A stretch of 64,000 bases of DNA from Paraburkholderia sacchari (GTDB taxonomy: Bacteria; Pseudomonadota; Gammaproteobacteria; Burkholderiales; Burkholderiaceae), in contig NZ_JTDB02000018.1 in the NCBI RefSeq assembly GCF_000785435.2, positions 1-64,000 on the forward strand. The letters run 5' to 3'. This document shows positions 34,979 to 44,246 of this stretch, one piece after another (positions within the stretch are counted from its first letter, which is position 1; each line of letters opens with the position of its first letter). The notes beneath the pieces were generated by a model. That model was given only the letters and a program-made list of their open reading frames with translations. It ran no database searches and was not told the DNA's origin. Both the position numbers and the translations under genes were made by a program.

Positions 34979-35134
34979 CGCCGTCTCCAGCGCTGGTTCG
35001 GCCAACGCATTGCTATAGAAAGGATGGGTCGACTGTAGGCGAATGTTCCGCGACGCGGAAATACGGATTGAATGTGCCGGTCATAAGCGTATCCTATGGC
35101 TCTCGCATCTCAAGGGCAGCAAGGGCCCAGGCTC

Positions 35135-36082
35135 ATGGACGTTCGCCAGCTTCGTTACTTCGTGAACATCGTCGATTACGGCAGTCTCGGCAAAGCCGCG
35201 GAAAAGCTCTACGTGGCGCAGCCGTCGCTCAGCCAGCAGATCGCGAAGCTGGAAGACGATCTGGCCGTGCCGCTGCTCGTACGCAGCCCGCAGGGCGTGA
35301 AGCCTACTGCCGCGGGCCAGGCGCTGTACCGTCACGCACGCCTCGTGCTACATCAGATGGAGCAATTGCGCCAGGAAGTGCGCGAGGGCGTGGGCGCGGA
35401 ATCGGGCACGGTCGCCATCGGCCTGCCCACGACCATGGCCTCGGTGCTGGCGATGCCGGTTTTCGAGCGCGTGCGCGAGCGCTACCCCGGCATTCGCCTG
35501 CAGTTCTTCGAGAGCATGAGCGGCTATCTGAACGAACTGCTCGCCAACGGCCGTCTCGATCTGGCCATTCTGTTTCGCGACACGGCTACGCCGGGCATCT
35601 CCGCGCTGCCGGTGCTCGATGAAGAGCTTTATGTGCTCGGCGAACCGGGGCTGCCCGCCCGGGCGCGCACGTGTGCGCTCGCGGCGCTCGCCGACGTGCC
35701 GCTGGTGGCGCCCGGCGTGGCCAACGGCCTGCGCCTGCTGCTCGAACGAATCTTCGCGCGCGAACAGGTGCCGTTGAATATCGTCGCGGATGTGGACTCG
35801 TTGCCCATGCTGCTCTCGGTCGCGCAGTCCGGCGCGGCGTGCACGATCCTGCCCGCTTCGGCGCTGGCGCTGCGCGCGCCGGCCGAGCGGCCGAAGATGC
35901 GGCGCATTGTCGATCCGGCGATCCGGCGGCCGGCGAGCATTTGCTGGCCCAACGCGTTGCCGGTAAGCTCGGCTTCGCTAGCCGTGCGGCGCACGCTGTG
36001 CGAGTTGATCGAGGAGCTTTGCGCGAGCGGTGTGTGGACGGGGATCGAACTGAGGGAGGGGGGATTGGCGGCGGCGGGTTGA
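35135..36082 (+). CDS. LysR-type regulator (Nac/Cbl-like subgroup)
   Basis: A 315-residue protein: MDVRQLRYFVNIVDYGSLGK, YVAQPSLSQQIAKLEDDLAV, then a LysR co-inducer domain. It is divergent from the hydratase-dehydrogenase-CoA-transferase-MFS operon and most likely controls it. The ATG at 35135 matches the conserved N-terminus; an ATG 39 bases upstream adds a non-conserved leader. Confidence 0.92.
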   Translation: MDVRQLRYFVNIVDYGSLGKAAEKLYVAQPSLSQQIAKLEDDLAVPLLVRSPQGVKPTAAGQALYRHARLVLHQMEQLRQEVREGVGAESGTVAIGLPTTMASVLAMPVFERVRERYPGIRLQFFESMSGYLNELLANGRLDLAILFRDTATPGISALPVLDEELYVLGEPGLPARARTCALAALADVPLVAPGVANGLRLLLERIFAREQVPLNIVADVDSLPMLLSVAQSGAACTILPASALALRAPAERPKMRRIVDPAIRRPASICWPNALPVSSASLAVRRTLCELIEELCASGVWTGIELREGGLAAAG

Positions 36083-36146
36083 GTTGCGCCTGCAGGGAGG
36101 TCGGCACCCGGAGGCCAGCCACACGGGAGGCTGGCCTCGCGCGCGA

Positions 36147-36584
36147 TTAGTGCTTGCTATCGACGCGCTTGGGCTTGGGCGGCGAGTCGATCTTGGCGTA
36201 CTGGAATGCCGGGGTGGCCTTGAGCGCTTCCTTGGTCGCGCCCGGCAGATACAGGTTGCCGTTGCGCACGTCGAGTGAGGCGATAGGCACGGCCACGTCA
36301 TGCGCGGCGACGCCGAGGAAGCCACCCGCTGCGACGATGGCGGCCGACACCGTGCCATCCGGCGCGACGATCAGGTCGCGCACCGTGCCGACCTTGGCAT
36401 TGTCGTCGTTATAGACGGCCTTGCCGAGCACGCTCTTCTTCACGCTCCAGCCTTCGAGCAGCGCCTGCGACTGCTCGACCGTCACGGAAAGCGGCTGCGC
36501 GCCGGCTACCTGAGCTTGCGCACCTGCGCTGGCCACGCTTGCGGCCACAACCGCAACTGTCAACATCGTCATGCGGAAAGACAT
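36147..36584 (-). CDS. Exported PRC-barrel protein
   Basis: A 145-residue protein with a signal peptide (TMLTVAVVAASVASAGAQAQ) and a PRC-barrel domain: GWSVKKSVLGKAVYNDDNAK, VGTVRDLIVAPDGTVSAAIV, GGFLGVAAHDVAVPIASL. Exported PRC-barrel proteins are common in alpha- and betaproteobacteria, sometimes stress-linked; no defined activity is known. Confidence 0.85.
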   Translation of the reverse strand: MSFRMTMLTVAVVAASVASAGAQAQVAGAQPLSVTVEQSQALLEGWSVKKSVLGKAVYNDDNAKVGTVRDLIVAPDGTVSAAIVAAGGFLGVAAHDVAVPIASLDVRNGNLYLPGATKEALKATPAFQYAKIDSPPKPKRVDSKH

Positions 36585-36775
36585 TTACCGTACTCCTGAT
36601 TCAAGGGTCTGCTTCAAGGTGAACGCGCGGCGGGGGCTGCGCAGAACAACAATCGAGCCGTAATACTAGCGGGATTGAAGCAGAGACGCGTGTGAGGTGG
36701 CATGGGGCGGGGCGCATCAGGTCTGCGCGATATCAAGCTGGCCCAATCTCGGGCCCGCGCAGGCGTGACTCGCGA

Positions 36776-37852
36776 TCAGGGCACGCGCGTACGCGTGACG
36801 TCGACCATCGGCGCAATCGGCGCGATTGGCGCGATTGGCGCGATTGGCGCAACCGGCGGCGCTGCATCCACGCCCAGCTCATCGGCATCGAACACCATCG
36901 CAGGCGGCTGGCGTTTCGCTCGCCGCAAGCCCTTGCCGATCATCAGCAGATGGTAGTAGAGCCGCGCGCTCAATCCGTACCGGTACGCGTGCAGATTCCC
37001 GAGCGCGAGGCTCAAGCCCTCGCGCGCCTTGTCGTTGCGCGCGTAGAGCGAGACCACGATGGGCACGAACCGGCGCATGGCGAGCCTGCGCGCGGGTTCG
37101 AGTTCGGGCGGCAGTGTCAGCCCCTGGAGGAAACGCCACGCGGCCAGCGACGAAGCGCTGGTCGTATTGCGCGTGGACTGCGAAACCGAGACATCGGTTT
37201 TCCGGTAGTACGAGACATGTTCGTCGATGTAGCACACGCCTCGCGCCGCGAGGCACAGGCGCATGCCGAACACATAGTCGCAGCACACGGCGTGCTGCTC
37301 GTCGTAGCTGATCTGCTTGACGAGTGCGGCGTCGGCGAGCCAGCCGTTATTCGGGAACATCTGCACGATGCCGGTGCGCCCCGGCAGGGCTTGCAGGCCC
37401 GCCGCCGCGCTCGTGCGGTGGTACGCGTGATTCATGTGCTCGCTCGACGCGTGATCCACGCTGCCGTCGTGGTCCACTTCATATTGATTGCCGAACGCGG
37501 CCTGAATCCCGGGGTAGCGCTCCCATTGCGCGAGCAGGCGCTCGATGCATCGCTCGGCCAGATAGTCGTCGTCGTGGATTAGCAGGATCTTGTCGCCGGT
37601 TGCGCGCGCAAACAGGCTCGCCACATTGCGCGCCTGACCGAGTGCGGGCGTATTGCGCTGGTATGCGAGGCGCGCGTCGTTGCCGTACCGCTCGGCAATC
37701 ATGCGTTCGGTCTGGTCGTCGGGCGAATCGTCGCCGATCACGATTTCGATGTTCTTGTGCGTCTGCGCAAAGCACGATTCGATGCAGTCGATCAACAGAT
37801 CCGGCCGCTTGTACGTGGGCAGACAAATCGAGACTTTGGTTGTTATCGTCAT
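36776..37852 (-). CDS. Family 2 glycosyltransferase
   Basis: A 358-residue GT-A enzyme: VSICLPTYKRPDLLIDCIES, NIEIVIGDDSPDDQTERMI, and the DxD-like metal site in ILLIHDDDYLAERCIERLLA. It probably transfers a sugar to a surface glycan. The last 30 residues are a low-complexity tail with repeated P-I-A triplets encoded by a 9-base tandem repeat. No other glycan genes are adjacent. Confidence 0.88.
   Translation of the reverse strand: MTITTKVSICLPTYKRPDLLIDCIESCFAQTHKNIEIVIGDDSPDDQTERMIAERYGNDARLAYQRNTPALGQARNVASLFARATGDKILLIHDDDYLAERCIERLLAQWERYPGIQAAFGNQYEVDHDGSVDHASSEHMNHAYHRTSAAAGLQALPGRTGIVQMFPNNGWLADAALVKQISYDEQHAVCCDYVFGMRLCLAARGVCYIDEHVSYYRKTDVSVSQSTRNTTSASSLAAWRFLQGLTLPPELEPARRLAMRRFVPIVVSLYARNDKAREGLSLALGNLHAYRYGLSARLYYHLLMIGKGLRRAKRQPPAMVFDADELGVDAAPPVAPIAPIAPIAPIAPMVDVTRTRVP
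36810..36854. repeat. Nine-base tandem repeat in the glycosyltransferase tail
   Basis: Five units of GGCGCRAYY, three of them exactly GGCGCGATT (36819-36845). On the coding strand each gives a three-residue A-P-I unit. Unit number can change by slippage without shifting the frame. Confidence 0.85.
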
Positions 37853-38368
37853 GGGCCTACCCCTTATTCCTTAGGGACGATGAAGAGGTTCGCAGTGCGA
37901 ACGCCATTCGGCTGGCATGACGGTAAGCCATCAAAACTCGAAAGAAATGGAAAATAAATCGTAAGACGGGAGCATGCGGGAAAACGCGCATCTGGCGGGA
38001 ATTACGCCCGACCAGGGCGAGAATCGAAAAGAAAATCGCAATCCGGCAGCAAGCGCTGTGCCGCACGGCCCGCCCGGTGGGGCGGCCGCCCGCAAAGCCA
38101 CGCCCGGCGGGCTTCTTGCCCTGAATTCGCATGACACTGTATGGCGCCGTCATGGCCCTAAAAAACCGTGTGGAAGCGCGTGTGCATCGCGCTTGGCGCC
38201 GTGGTTTTGGCGCCACCGGATTATTTCCTTAATAGCGGCACCGTATAAACGGCCGAATGGAGAAAATAATTCTGCGCCTGGAAAACGGCGACCAGAATTA
38301 TGGAAGCACTTTCTACGAACTGCGGCGTAGCATGATTGCCCATTCAATCAGCGACAGAACAACGAATC
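37853..38368. other. Intergenic region between glycosyltransferase and cysteine desulfurase
   Basis: 516 bases with lower GC than the surroundings. No supported gene: the frames at 37857-38216 and 37974-38330 are mutually antisense and lack recognisable sequence. It presumably holds the two divergent promoters. Confidence 0.5.
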
Positions 38369-39541
38369 ATGGGCGACAAACTGCACTATTTCGATTACGC
38401 GGCCACGACGCCGGCCGACCCGCGCGTGATTGCCGCAATGGGCGAATGCCTCGGCATCGAGGGTGCATTCGGCAATCCGGCCTCCAGTTCGCACACGGCG
38501 GGCATGAAGGCGCGCGGTCTCGTCGAAGAGGCGCGCGCGCAGGTGGCGGCGCTGATCGGCGCGGCTCCCGACGAAATCGTCTGGACCTCGGGCGCCACCG
38601 AGTCGAACAACCTCGCGCTGAAGGGCTATGCCGATGCGGCGACAGGCGCGCGCCATCTGATTACGAGCTGCCTCGAGCACAAGGCGATTCTCGACACCAT
38701 GGCGAATCTCGAGCAGCGCGGTATTGCAGTCACCTATGTGCGACCCGATGCCGACGGCAGCATCGGCGTGGAGGCTGTGAAGGCGGCGCTGCGCAGCGAC
38801 ACCGGCCTCGTTTCGCTCATGCTCGTGAACAACGAGATTGGCACGCTCACCGACATCGCCGCGATCGCGCCCGTCGTGCACGAAGCGGGCGCGCTGCTGC
38901 ACGTGGATGCGGCGCAGGCGCTTGGCAAGACGCCCATCGACGTGAAGGCGATGGGCATCGACTTGCTGTCGATGTCGGCGCACAAGGTTTATGGGCCCAA
39001 GGGCATTGGCGCGCTCTATGTGCGCCGCGAGGTGGCCGCGCGCATCGCGCCGCAGATGCATGGCGGCGGCCACGAGCGCGGGCTGCGCTCGGGCACGCTG
39101 GCCACGCACCAGATCGTGGGCATGGGCACGGCCTGCGCGCTGGCCGCTGCGCAGATGGAGGCGGACACGCAGCGCATCGCGGGCCTGGCCGAGCGCCTGC
39201 TCGACGGCGTGCGCGGACTCGAAGGCGTGAGGCAGAACGCGCGCGCGGCGCGCCGGATCGCCCACACGCTGAGCCTCACCATCGACCTGCCCGGGTTTTT
39301 CCCGTTCATGTTGTCGGCCGATCTTGCCGTGTCGTCCACCTCGGCGTGCAACTCGGCCTCGGGCGCGCCTTCGCACGTGCTGAGCGCGCTGGGGCTCGAC
39401 GCCGGGGCGGCCAGCCGGACGCTGCGCTTCAGCATCGGCCGCTATACGACGCAGGAAGACGTCGATCATGCGATCGCGAGCATTCGCGCCGTGGTGGCAC
39501 AATGCGCGACGAGTGCTGCGGCCTGTGCGCGCGCAGCGTGA
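38369..39541 (+). CDS. Cysteine desulfurase (NifS/IscS-like class V aminotransferase)
   Basis: A 390-residue PLP enzyme. LHYFDYAATTPADPRVIAAM, FGNPASSSHTAGMKARGLVE, TSGATESNNLALKGYADAAT, LLHVDAAQALGKTPIDVKAM, the PLP lysine in LLSMSAHKVYGPKGIGALYV and the active-site cysteine in SSTSACNSASGAPSHVLSAL are all present. It removes sulfur from cysteine for Fe-S clusters or thiocofactors. No isc or suf partner is adjacent, so it is a stand-alone copy. The ATG at 38369 fits the family start. Confidence 0.9.
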   Translation: MGDKLHYFDYAATTPADPRVIAAMGECLGIEGAFGNPASSSHTAGMKARGLVEEARAQVAALIGAAPDEIVWTSGATESNNLALKGYADAATGARHLITSCLEHKAILDTMANLEQRGIAVTYVRPDADGSIGVEAVKAALRSDTGLVSLMLVNNEIGTLTDIAAIAPVVHEAGALLHVDAAQALGKTPIDVKAMGIDLLSMSAHKVYGPKGIGALYVRREVAARIAPQMHGGGHERGLRSGTLATHQIVGMGTACALAAAQMEADTQRIAGLAERLLDGVRGLEGVRQNARAARRIAHTLSLTIDLPGFFPFMLSADLAVSSTSACNSASGAPSHVLSALGLDAGAASRTLRFSIGRYTTQEDVDHAIASIRAVVAQCATSAAACARAA

Positions 39542-39790
39542 ACTGTGATACGTGGCTCACATAGTCGAGGAAAGCGGCGCTGCCGAAGTGCATGCGTCGT
39601 GTCGCGCGTCGTGCCACGAAGCGCTCGCGCAGCGCGACAGTAAAGGCGTCGGGTTCGGCTTTTTCCCGGCGCATCCCGCCTGCGCCTCGCAACGCCTCGC
39701 AACGCCTGGTGTAGGCATTCAAGCAAACCCTCGCATCGATCTTCTGAAGCAATCGCCTGAATCGTTGCCTGATCGATTGCCCGGGCGCAC

Positions 39791-40465
39791 TTACGAAATC
39801 GGCTTCGAATCCGGTGTGGGATTGCCCAGGTCGTCGGTCGGCAGCCATTGCTGATCGAACGCCGCCACATAGAGCGCCCACTGCGGCGCGCCCAGATCCA
39901 CGAGCAACGCGCCATCCTGCCAGATGTCGTTGTGGTCGGTGCTGTCGTCGCCGGGGCGATGAATGAATTCGCCCTTCGATCCCTGGTTCATGTGCACGTC
40001 GTGCAGGCCGTTGCCTTCGCTATAGAAGCGGCCGAACACGTAGACGTCGAAGCCCGATTGCATCGCGCGCACCAGCAGGCGCTCCAGCGTGGCGACCGGC
40101 TCGACCGCGTTCGAGCCGTCCATGACGTCGCTGTCGCGCCAGTTGCCGGTGTTGGCGAGAAAGTCGCTGCGCTGGAAATCGAGCGCGGGCAGCGCGTCCT
40201 GCCCGGTGAGATCGTGCGAGCCGGACGGGGCGCTCTGGAGCGTCGCGAGCACGGCGTGACGGAAGTCGAACGGCAGCTTGTACTTGAGCAGATCGTCGGC
40301 GTCGGTGGTGCCGACGTTCACCGCGATGTCCCATTGCGCGCCCGCGACCGAGAGGCCGAAGTGCAGGTGGTACTGCACTTCATGACGCCGCTGCGTGGGT
40401 TTGAGCCGCGGCGTAGTCACGATCTTGCCTTTCGCGTAGCCGTAGGAAAGTGCCATCTTTTGCAT
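39791..40465 (-). CDS. DUF2278 (YukJ-like) protein
   Basis: A 224-residue cytosolic protein: LSYGYAKGKIVTTPRLKPTQ, EVQYHLHFGLSVAGAQWDIA, VNVGTTDADDLLKYKL, IHRPGDDSTDHNDIWQDGAL, AFDQQWLPTDDLGNPTP. This is the DUF2278 pattern. Function unknown. There is no signal peptide. It is a single gene. Confidence 0.8.
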   Translation of the reverse strand: MQKMALSYGYAKGKIVTTPRLKPTQRRHEVQYHLHFGLSVAGAQWDIAVNVGTTDADDLLKYKLPFDFRHAVLATLQSAPSGSHDLTGQDALPALDFQRSDFLANTGNWRDSDVMDGSNAVEPVATLERLLVRAMQSGFDVYVFGRFYSEGNGLHDVHMNQGSKGEFIHRPGDDSTDHNDIWQDGALLVDLGAPQWALYVAAFDQQWLPTDDLGNPTPDSKPIS

Positions 40466-40532
40466 CTCCTCAAGTACTTGTAGCAGGGCGGTCCATCATG
40501 ATGAGGCCGCAGCGTGACAGGAGCGTGGTGCT

Positions 40533-41045
40533 CTAGCGCTGGGCGGCCCATTGCGCGAGCGTGGCCACCGTGTTCATGTTGCGCGCGGTGCCGTTTTTCG
40601 CGGCGGGAATCTTGAGCTTCGAACGCGCGATGCCGTCCTGGTAGTACACGTAGATCTCGCGCGTGCCGAGGGCAATGCGTTCCGTGCCCTGGCCGCTCGC
40701 TTTCTCCAGCGCGTCGGCGCTTGGGGCGGCGTCCAGAAAGATCGCGAGCGTGCGCTCGGGTGGCGCGCTCGCGAAAGGATTCGCCGCGAGCACGGCGGCC
40801 ATTTCATCGGCGGTGCGCAGCAGCACGCCAACCGGCTTGCCCGCGTAATCTTCGAGGCTGCGTTCGAGCTGTTGCTTCACACTCGCAGCCGAGAGCCGGC
40901 TCTGGAAGACGACGTTGCCGCTCGCGATATACGTGCGCACGCTGGCAAATCCAAGCGCCTCGCACATCGCGCGCAGTTCGGTCATGGGGAGCTTGCCGGT
41001 GCCGCCGACATTCACGGCGCGCAGCAGGGCGATAAACGTAGGCAT
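40533..41045 (-). CDS. DUF1697 family protein
   Basis: A 170-residue protein from the ATG at 41045. MPTFIALLRAVNVGGTGKLP, MTELRAMCEALGFASVRTYI, ASGNVVFQS and the terminal GTARNMNTVATLAQWA are the DUF1697 hallmarks. Family function is unknown. The ATG at 41090 would add 15 non-conserved residues. Confidence 0.88.
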   Translation of the reverse strand: MPTFIALLRAVNVGGTGKLPMTELRAMCEALGFASVRTYIASGNVVFQSRLSAASVKQQLERSLEDYAGKPVGVLLRTADEMAAVLAANPFASAPPERTLAIFLDAAPSADALEKASGQGTERIALGTREIYVYYQDGIARSKLKIPAAKNGTARNMNTVATLAQWAAQR

Positions 41046-41158
41046 GCGCGCATGATACTGCGGTTCGGGCGAAGCGAGCGATACGCGCAACGCGCGGGTA
41101 TCATCGAAACGATGGGGCGCGCTATCCGGGCGCGTCGGCGAAGCGAGAGCAAATACGC

Positions 41159-41650
41159 ATGAAGACGCTGCTGATCGTCTATCACACGATGACCGGAGGC
41201 ACGCAGCAAATGGCCGAGGCAGCGGCGGCGGCCGCGCGCGAGCAAGCGGGCGTCGCGGTGAAGCTGCAGCGCGCCGATGCCACGCAACCCGAAGACGTGC
41301 TCGCCGCGGACGGCTATCTGTTCGCGACGCCCGAGAATCTCGCGGCCATGTCCGGCATGATGAAGGACTTTTTCGACCGCAGCTATTACGCGGTGCTCGA
41401 CCGCGTGAACGGCCGCCCCTATGCAGTCATGATCTGCGCGGGCAGCGACGGCCAAAACGCGCTGCGCCAGATCGATCGCATCGCTACGGGCTGGCGGCTG
41501 AAAACGGTGGCGCAGAGCGTGATCGTTTGCACCCATGCGCAAACGCCTGAACGCATTCTGGCGCCCAAGACCATCGGCCCCGACGATCTCGAACGCTGCG
41601 CGGAACTGGGCGCGGGGCTGGCCGCCGGACTCGCATTAGGCGTCTTTTGA
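41159..41650 (+). CDS. Flavodoxin-like/NAD(P)H-dependent oxidoreductase protein
   Basis: A 163-residue protein with the flavodoxin phosphate loop TLLIVYHTMTGGTQQMAEAA and FATPENLAAMSGMMKDFFDR, as in small FMN reductases and flavodoxins. YAVMICAGSDGQNALRQIDR follows. It probably binds FMN. The partner is unknown. Confidence 0.82.
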   Translation: MKTLLIVYHTMTGGTQQMAEAAAAAAREQAGVAVKLQRADATQPEDVLAADGYLFATPENLAAMSGMMKDFFDRSYYAVLDRVNGRPYAVMICAGSDGQNALRQIDRIATGWRLKTVAQSVIVCTHAQTPERILAPKTIGPDDLERCAELGAGLAAGLALGVF

Positions 41651-41815
41651 CGCGCGCGTTTTTTCTTCCGCTATTTCAACCGCCTTGTTGTCCCTTGTTC
41701 GGCGCATTGCCCGGCTTCAAACATCACGCCGGTTACGCCTGAAAAACTGAGATGGGGTGCCACGCCCGCCTTTCATAATGCTCGTCTCACCGATTAAATG
41801 CAGGATGACGAATTA

Positions 41816-42559
41816 ATGAGATCGAGCTTGAAATTGCGACGGCATGGCACTGTTTGGGGCGTCATGCTGAGTGTCCTGTTTGGCGCCGGCGGCATGCTGT
41901 CGGGGTGCGCGCTCGATACGGAGCGCAACCCCCCGCTTTTCGCGACGCATTGCCGGCCTGTGAGCGCGGGGCACTACTGCGTGCAGTCGGGCGATACGCT
42001 CGCCAAAGTCGCGCTGGGGTTCGGACGCACGCCACAAGACATCGCGCGCTGGAACGATATGGCCACCGGCGCCCCGCTGCGCGTAGGTCAGATGCTGCGG
42101 GTGGCGCCGCAGGATGCCGCGCCTGCGGGCGCGGCCCGTGATGCAGAAACGGCAGGCGCCTCGCGCGCAGCCGCATCGGCCCCATTCGTCTGGCCGGTCA
42201 ACGGCATGGTCGTGCGCGAGTTCGGCGAAGGCGGCTCGCGCGGCATCGAGATTGCCGGCAGCGCGGGCAGGCCCATCAAGGCCGCCGCCGCGGGCCGCGT
42301 TGTCTACGCGGGCGACGGCATCAAGACCTATGGCCTCATGGTCATCCTCAAGCACGCCGATGGCTTCGTGACGGCCTATGGCAACAACCGCCGGCTGCTC
42401 GTTCGCGAAGGCGATGCGGTGCAGCAGGGCGCGGCCATCGCCGAAATGGGCACGCAAGGCGACGGCGCGGCGCTGCTTCAGTTCGAGATGCGCGAAGGCA
42501 GCCGCGCGGTGGATCCGCTCGCGCATCTGCCGGCGGATTCGGGGCCGGTCGTGGAGTGA
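41816..42559 (+). CDS. NlpD-like lipoprotein: LysM plus degenerate LytM (M23) domain
   Basis: 247 residues from the ATG at 41816 (AGGA upstream; an ATG at 41798 lacks one). Lipobox MLSGC, a LysM peptidoglycan-binding module (HYCVQSGDTLAKVALGFGRT, PLRVGQMLRVAP) and a LytM domain (FVWPVNGMVVREFGEGGSRG, IEIAGSAGRPIKAAAAGRVV, TAYGNNRRLLVREGD). The histidines and aspartate that bind zinc in active M23 peptidases are replaced (IEIAG, AYGNN, LLQFEM), so it should activate a cell-wall amidase, as NlpD and EnvC do, rather than cut peptidoglycan itself. Confidence 0.85.
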   Translation: MRSSLKLRRHGTVWGVMLSVLFGAGGMLSGCALDTERNPPLFATHCRPVSAGHYCVQSGDTLAKVALGFGRTPQDIARWNDMATGAPLRVGQMLRVAPQDAAPAGAARDAETAGASRAAASAPFVWPVNGMVVREFGEGGSRGIEIAGSAGRPIKAAAAGRVVYAGDGIKTYGLMVILKHADGFVTAYGNNRRLLVREGDAVQQGAAIAEMGTQGDGAALLQFEMREGSRAVDPLAHLPADSGPVVE

Positions 42560-42560
42560 G

Positions 42561-44000
42561 CTAGTCCTGCGCCGCGCGCGCGACGCGGTTGCGGCCGGCG
42601 TGCTTGGCGGCATAAAGCGCCGCGTCGGCGGCGGCGATCAGCGCATGGTGTACCGCGCTCGCGGCCGGGTTGGGCGCGCCGCCCGGGCCGCTCGTGGCGC
42701 AGCCGGCGCTCACGGTGACGCGGCCCGCCGGCGCGGGCGTGGGCATGGCGAGCTGCGCGACCGCCGCGCGTGCGCGTTCCGCGACGGCGCAGGCTTCGTC
42801 GGCATTGGCGCCGGGCAGTACCAGCGCGAACTCCTCGCCGCCGTAGCGCGCGACGAAGTCGCCAGGGCGCACCGTCAGCGCAAGCGCCTCGGCCACGGCG
42901 CTCAGGCATGCATCGCCACGCAGGTGGCCGTGGGCATCGTTGTAAAGCTTGAAGTGATCGACGTCGACCATCACGAGCGACAGCGGTTGCGCACCGCGCG
43001 CCGCACGCTCGAACGAGCGGCGGAACTGCTCGTCGAAATAGCTGCGGTTGTACACGTGTGTGAGCGCGTCGTGCGCCGATGTCTGGATCAGCGAGGCATG
43101 CTCTTCCGACAACTGGCGGTAGAGCGCCGTGACTTCCCAGACCAGCACGCACACCAACACGCCCGGCGCGAACATGCTGAAGATGCGGGCCACGTACCAG
43201 CCCAGCGTGAAGCGCTCGATGCTCAGCGTATTGAGCGCGGCGTCGACGAGCGAGGCGAGCAGCGCCACCACGATCCACCAGTCGAGAACGAGCCGCAGCC
43301 GTCCCTTCAACAGGACGACGGCGATGGCCACGAGGTTGAGCGCGCAGATGACGAGCCCCATGGTACCGGCGGCCAGGTCGGCTGGCGCAATCCGCGTGGC
43401 GGCCGTCATTGCCGCTGCCGTTGCCGCTGCCGCGGACGCGGGCGCATGCCACGGCTCGACCAGATCGACGCGAACCACGAACACGCCGAGCGCCGCGGCG
43501 AGCACAGCGGGGCCGACGATCAGGAGCCAGGCGCGGGCATCCAGACCCCGATCCGGGTCTGTGCGCTGGAGCGGGTCGTCCGGCGAGCGGCTGCGCACCA
43601 GTTCGGCCACGATCACGAGCGCGGGGAAGCCCGCATGCCAGAAGACCCACATCCACGCCGCGCTATATGGGCCCGCGCCCAGCAGCCCTGTGCGCGTGAA
43701 CACGCCAGGAAACATCAGCAATTGCAATGCAACGGTAATGGCGGTGAAAGCATAGGCGCCCCCGAGCGCGCCGAGCATCGGCAAACGCGTAGCCGCAAAA
43801 CGCGCGCCAAGCATGAACGCCGCAATGCCCGACGTGGTGAAGACGGTAAGCGCGCACATCGGCATGAATGGGCCGATGGCGGGCAGGGTGTCGCGAGCGC
43901 GCGGCGCCGCTAGCGCGAGCGTGAGCATGATCGCGAGCGCGCAGAGGCCGGCGAAGATCGCCTGCCTGCGCGTAGCTGGTCCTATCAACAAGCCGTACAT
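42561..44000 (-). CDS. Membrane diguanylate cyclase (MASE-type sensor plus GGDEF)
   Basis: A 479-residue protein with eight or so N-terminal membrane helices (about residues 15-290, MASE4-like) followed by a GGDEF domain: SAHDALTHVYNRSYFDEQFR, VMVDVDHFKLYNDAHGHLRG and the active-site RYGGEEFALVLPGA. The GGEEF form is catalytically competent. It should make cyclic di-GMP in response to an unknown membrane signal. It lies next to the distal end of the T3SS cluster, but a functional link is not shown. Confidence 0.9.
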   Translation of the reverse strand: MYGLLIGPATRRQAIFAGLCALAIMLTLALAAPRARDTLPAIGPFMPMCALTVFTTSGIAAFMLGARFAATRLPMLGALGGAYAFTAITVALQLLMFPGVFTRTGLLGAGPYSAAWMWVFWHAGFPALVIVAELVRSRSPDDPLQRTDPDRGLDARAWLLIVGPAVLAAALGVFVVRVDLVEPWHAPASAAAATAAAMTAATRIAPADLAAGTMGLVICALNLVAIAVVLLKGRLRLVLDWWIVVALLASLVDAALNTLSIERFTLGWYVARIFSMFAPGVLVCVLVWEVTALYRQLSEEHASLIQTSAHDALTHVYNRSYFDEQFRRSFERAARGAQPLSLVMVDVDHFKLYNDAHGHLRGDACLSAVAEALALTVRPGDFVARYGGEEFALVLPGANADEACAVAERARAAVAQLAMPTPAPAGRVTVSAGCATSGPGGAPNPAASAVHHALIAAADAALYAAKHAGRNRVARAAQD

Positions 44001-44246
44001 GGAGCCCCGTGGCGTCGAGCGCGTGTGTTCGCAACTTCGGGAAAGGCGCTGCGTGCGCCTCCGGTTGCGACGCTATTTTGCGCCGATTCGCCGGACAAGG
44101 GGACATGAATGAGCGGCCGGCTTCGCACACCGGGATCATTCGGCGGTCGTGGTCGCCAAGGGCGTGCTTCGTCGTGCAGACGAGCCAGCCCTGGCGCGGC
44201 AAACGGTAATGCTTATGAAAGAATGCACCGTGATGCGCATTCGGTG

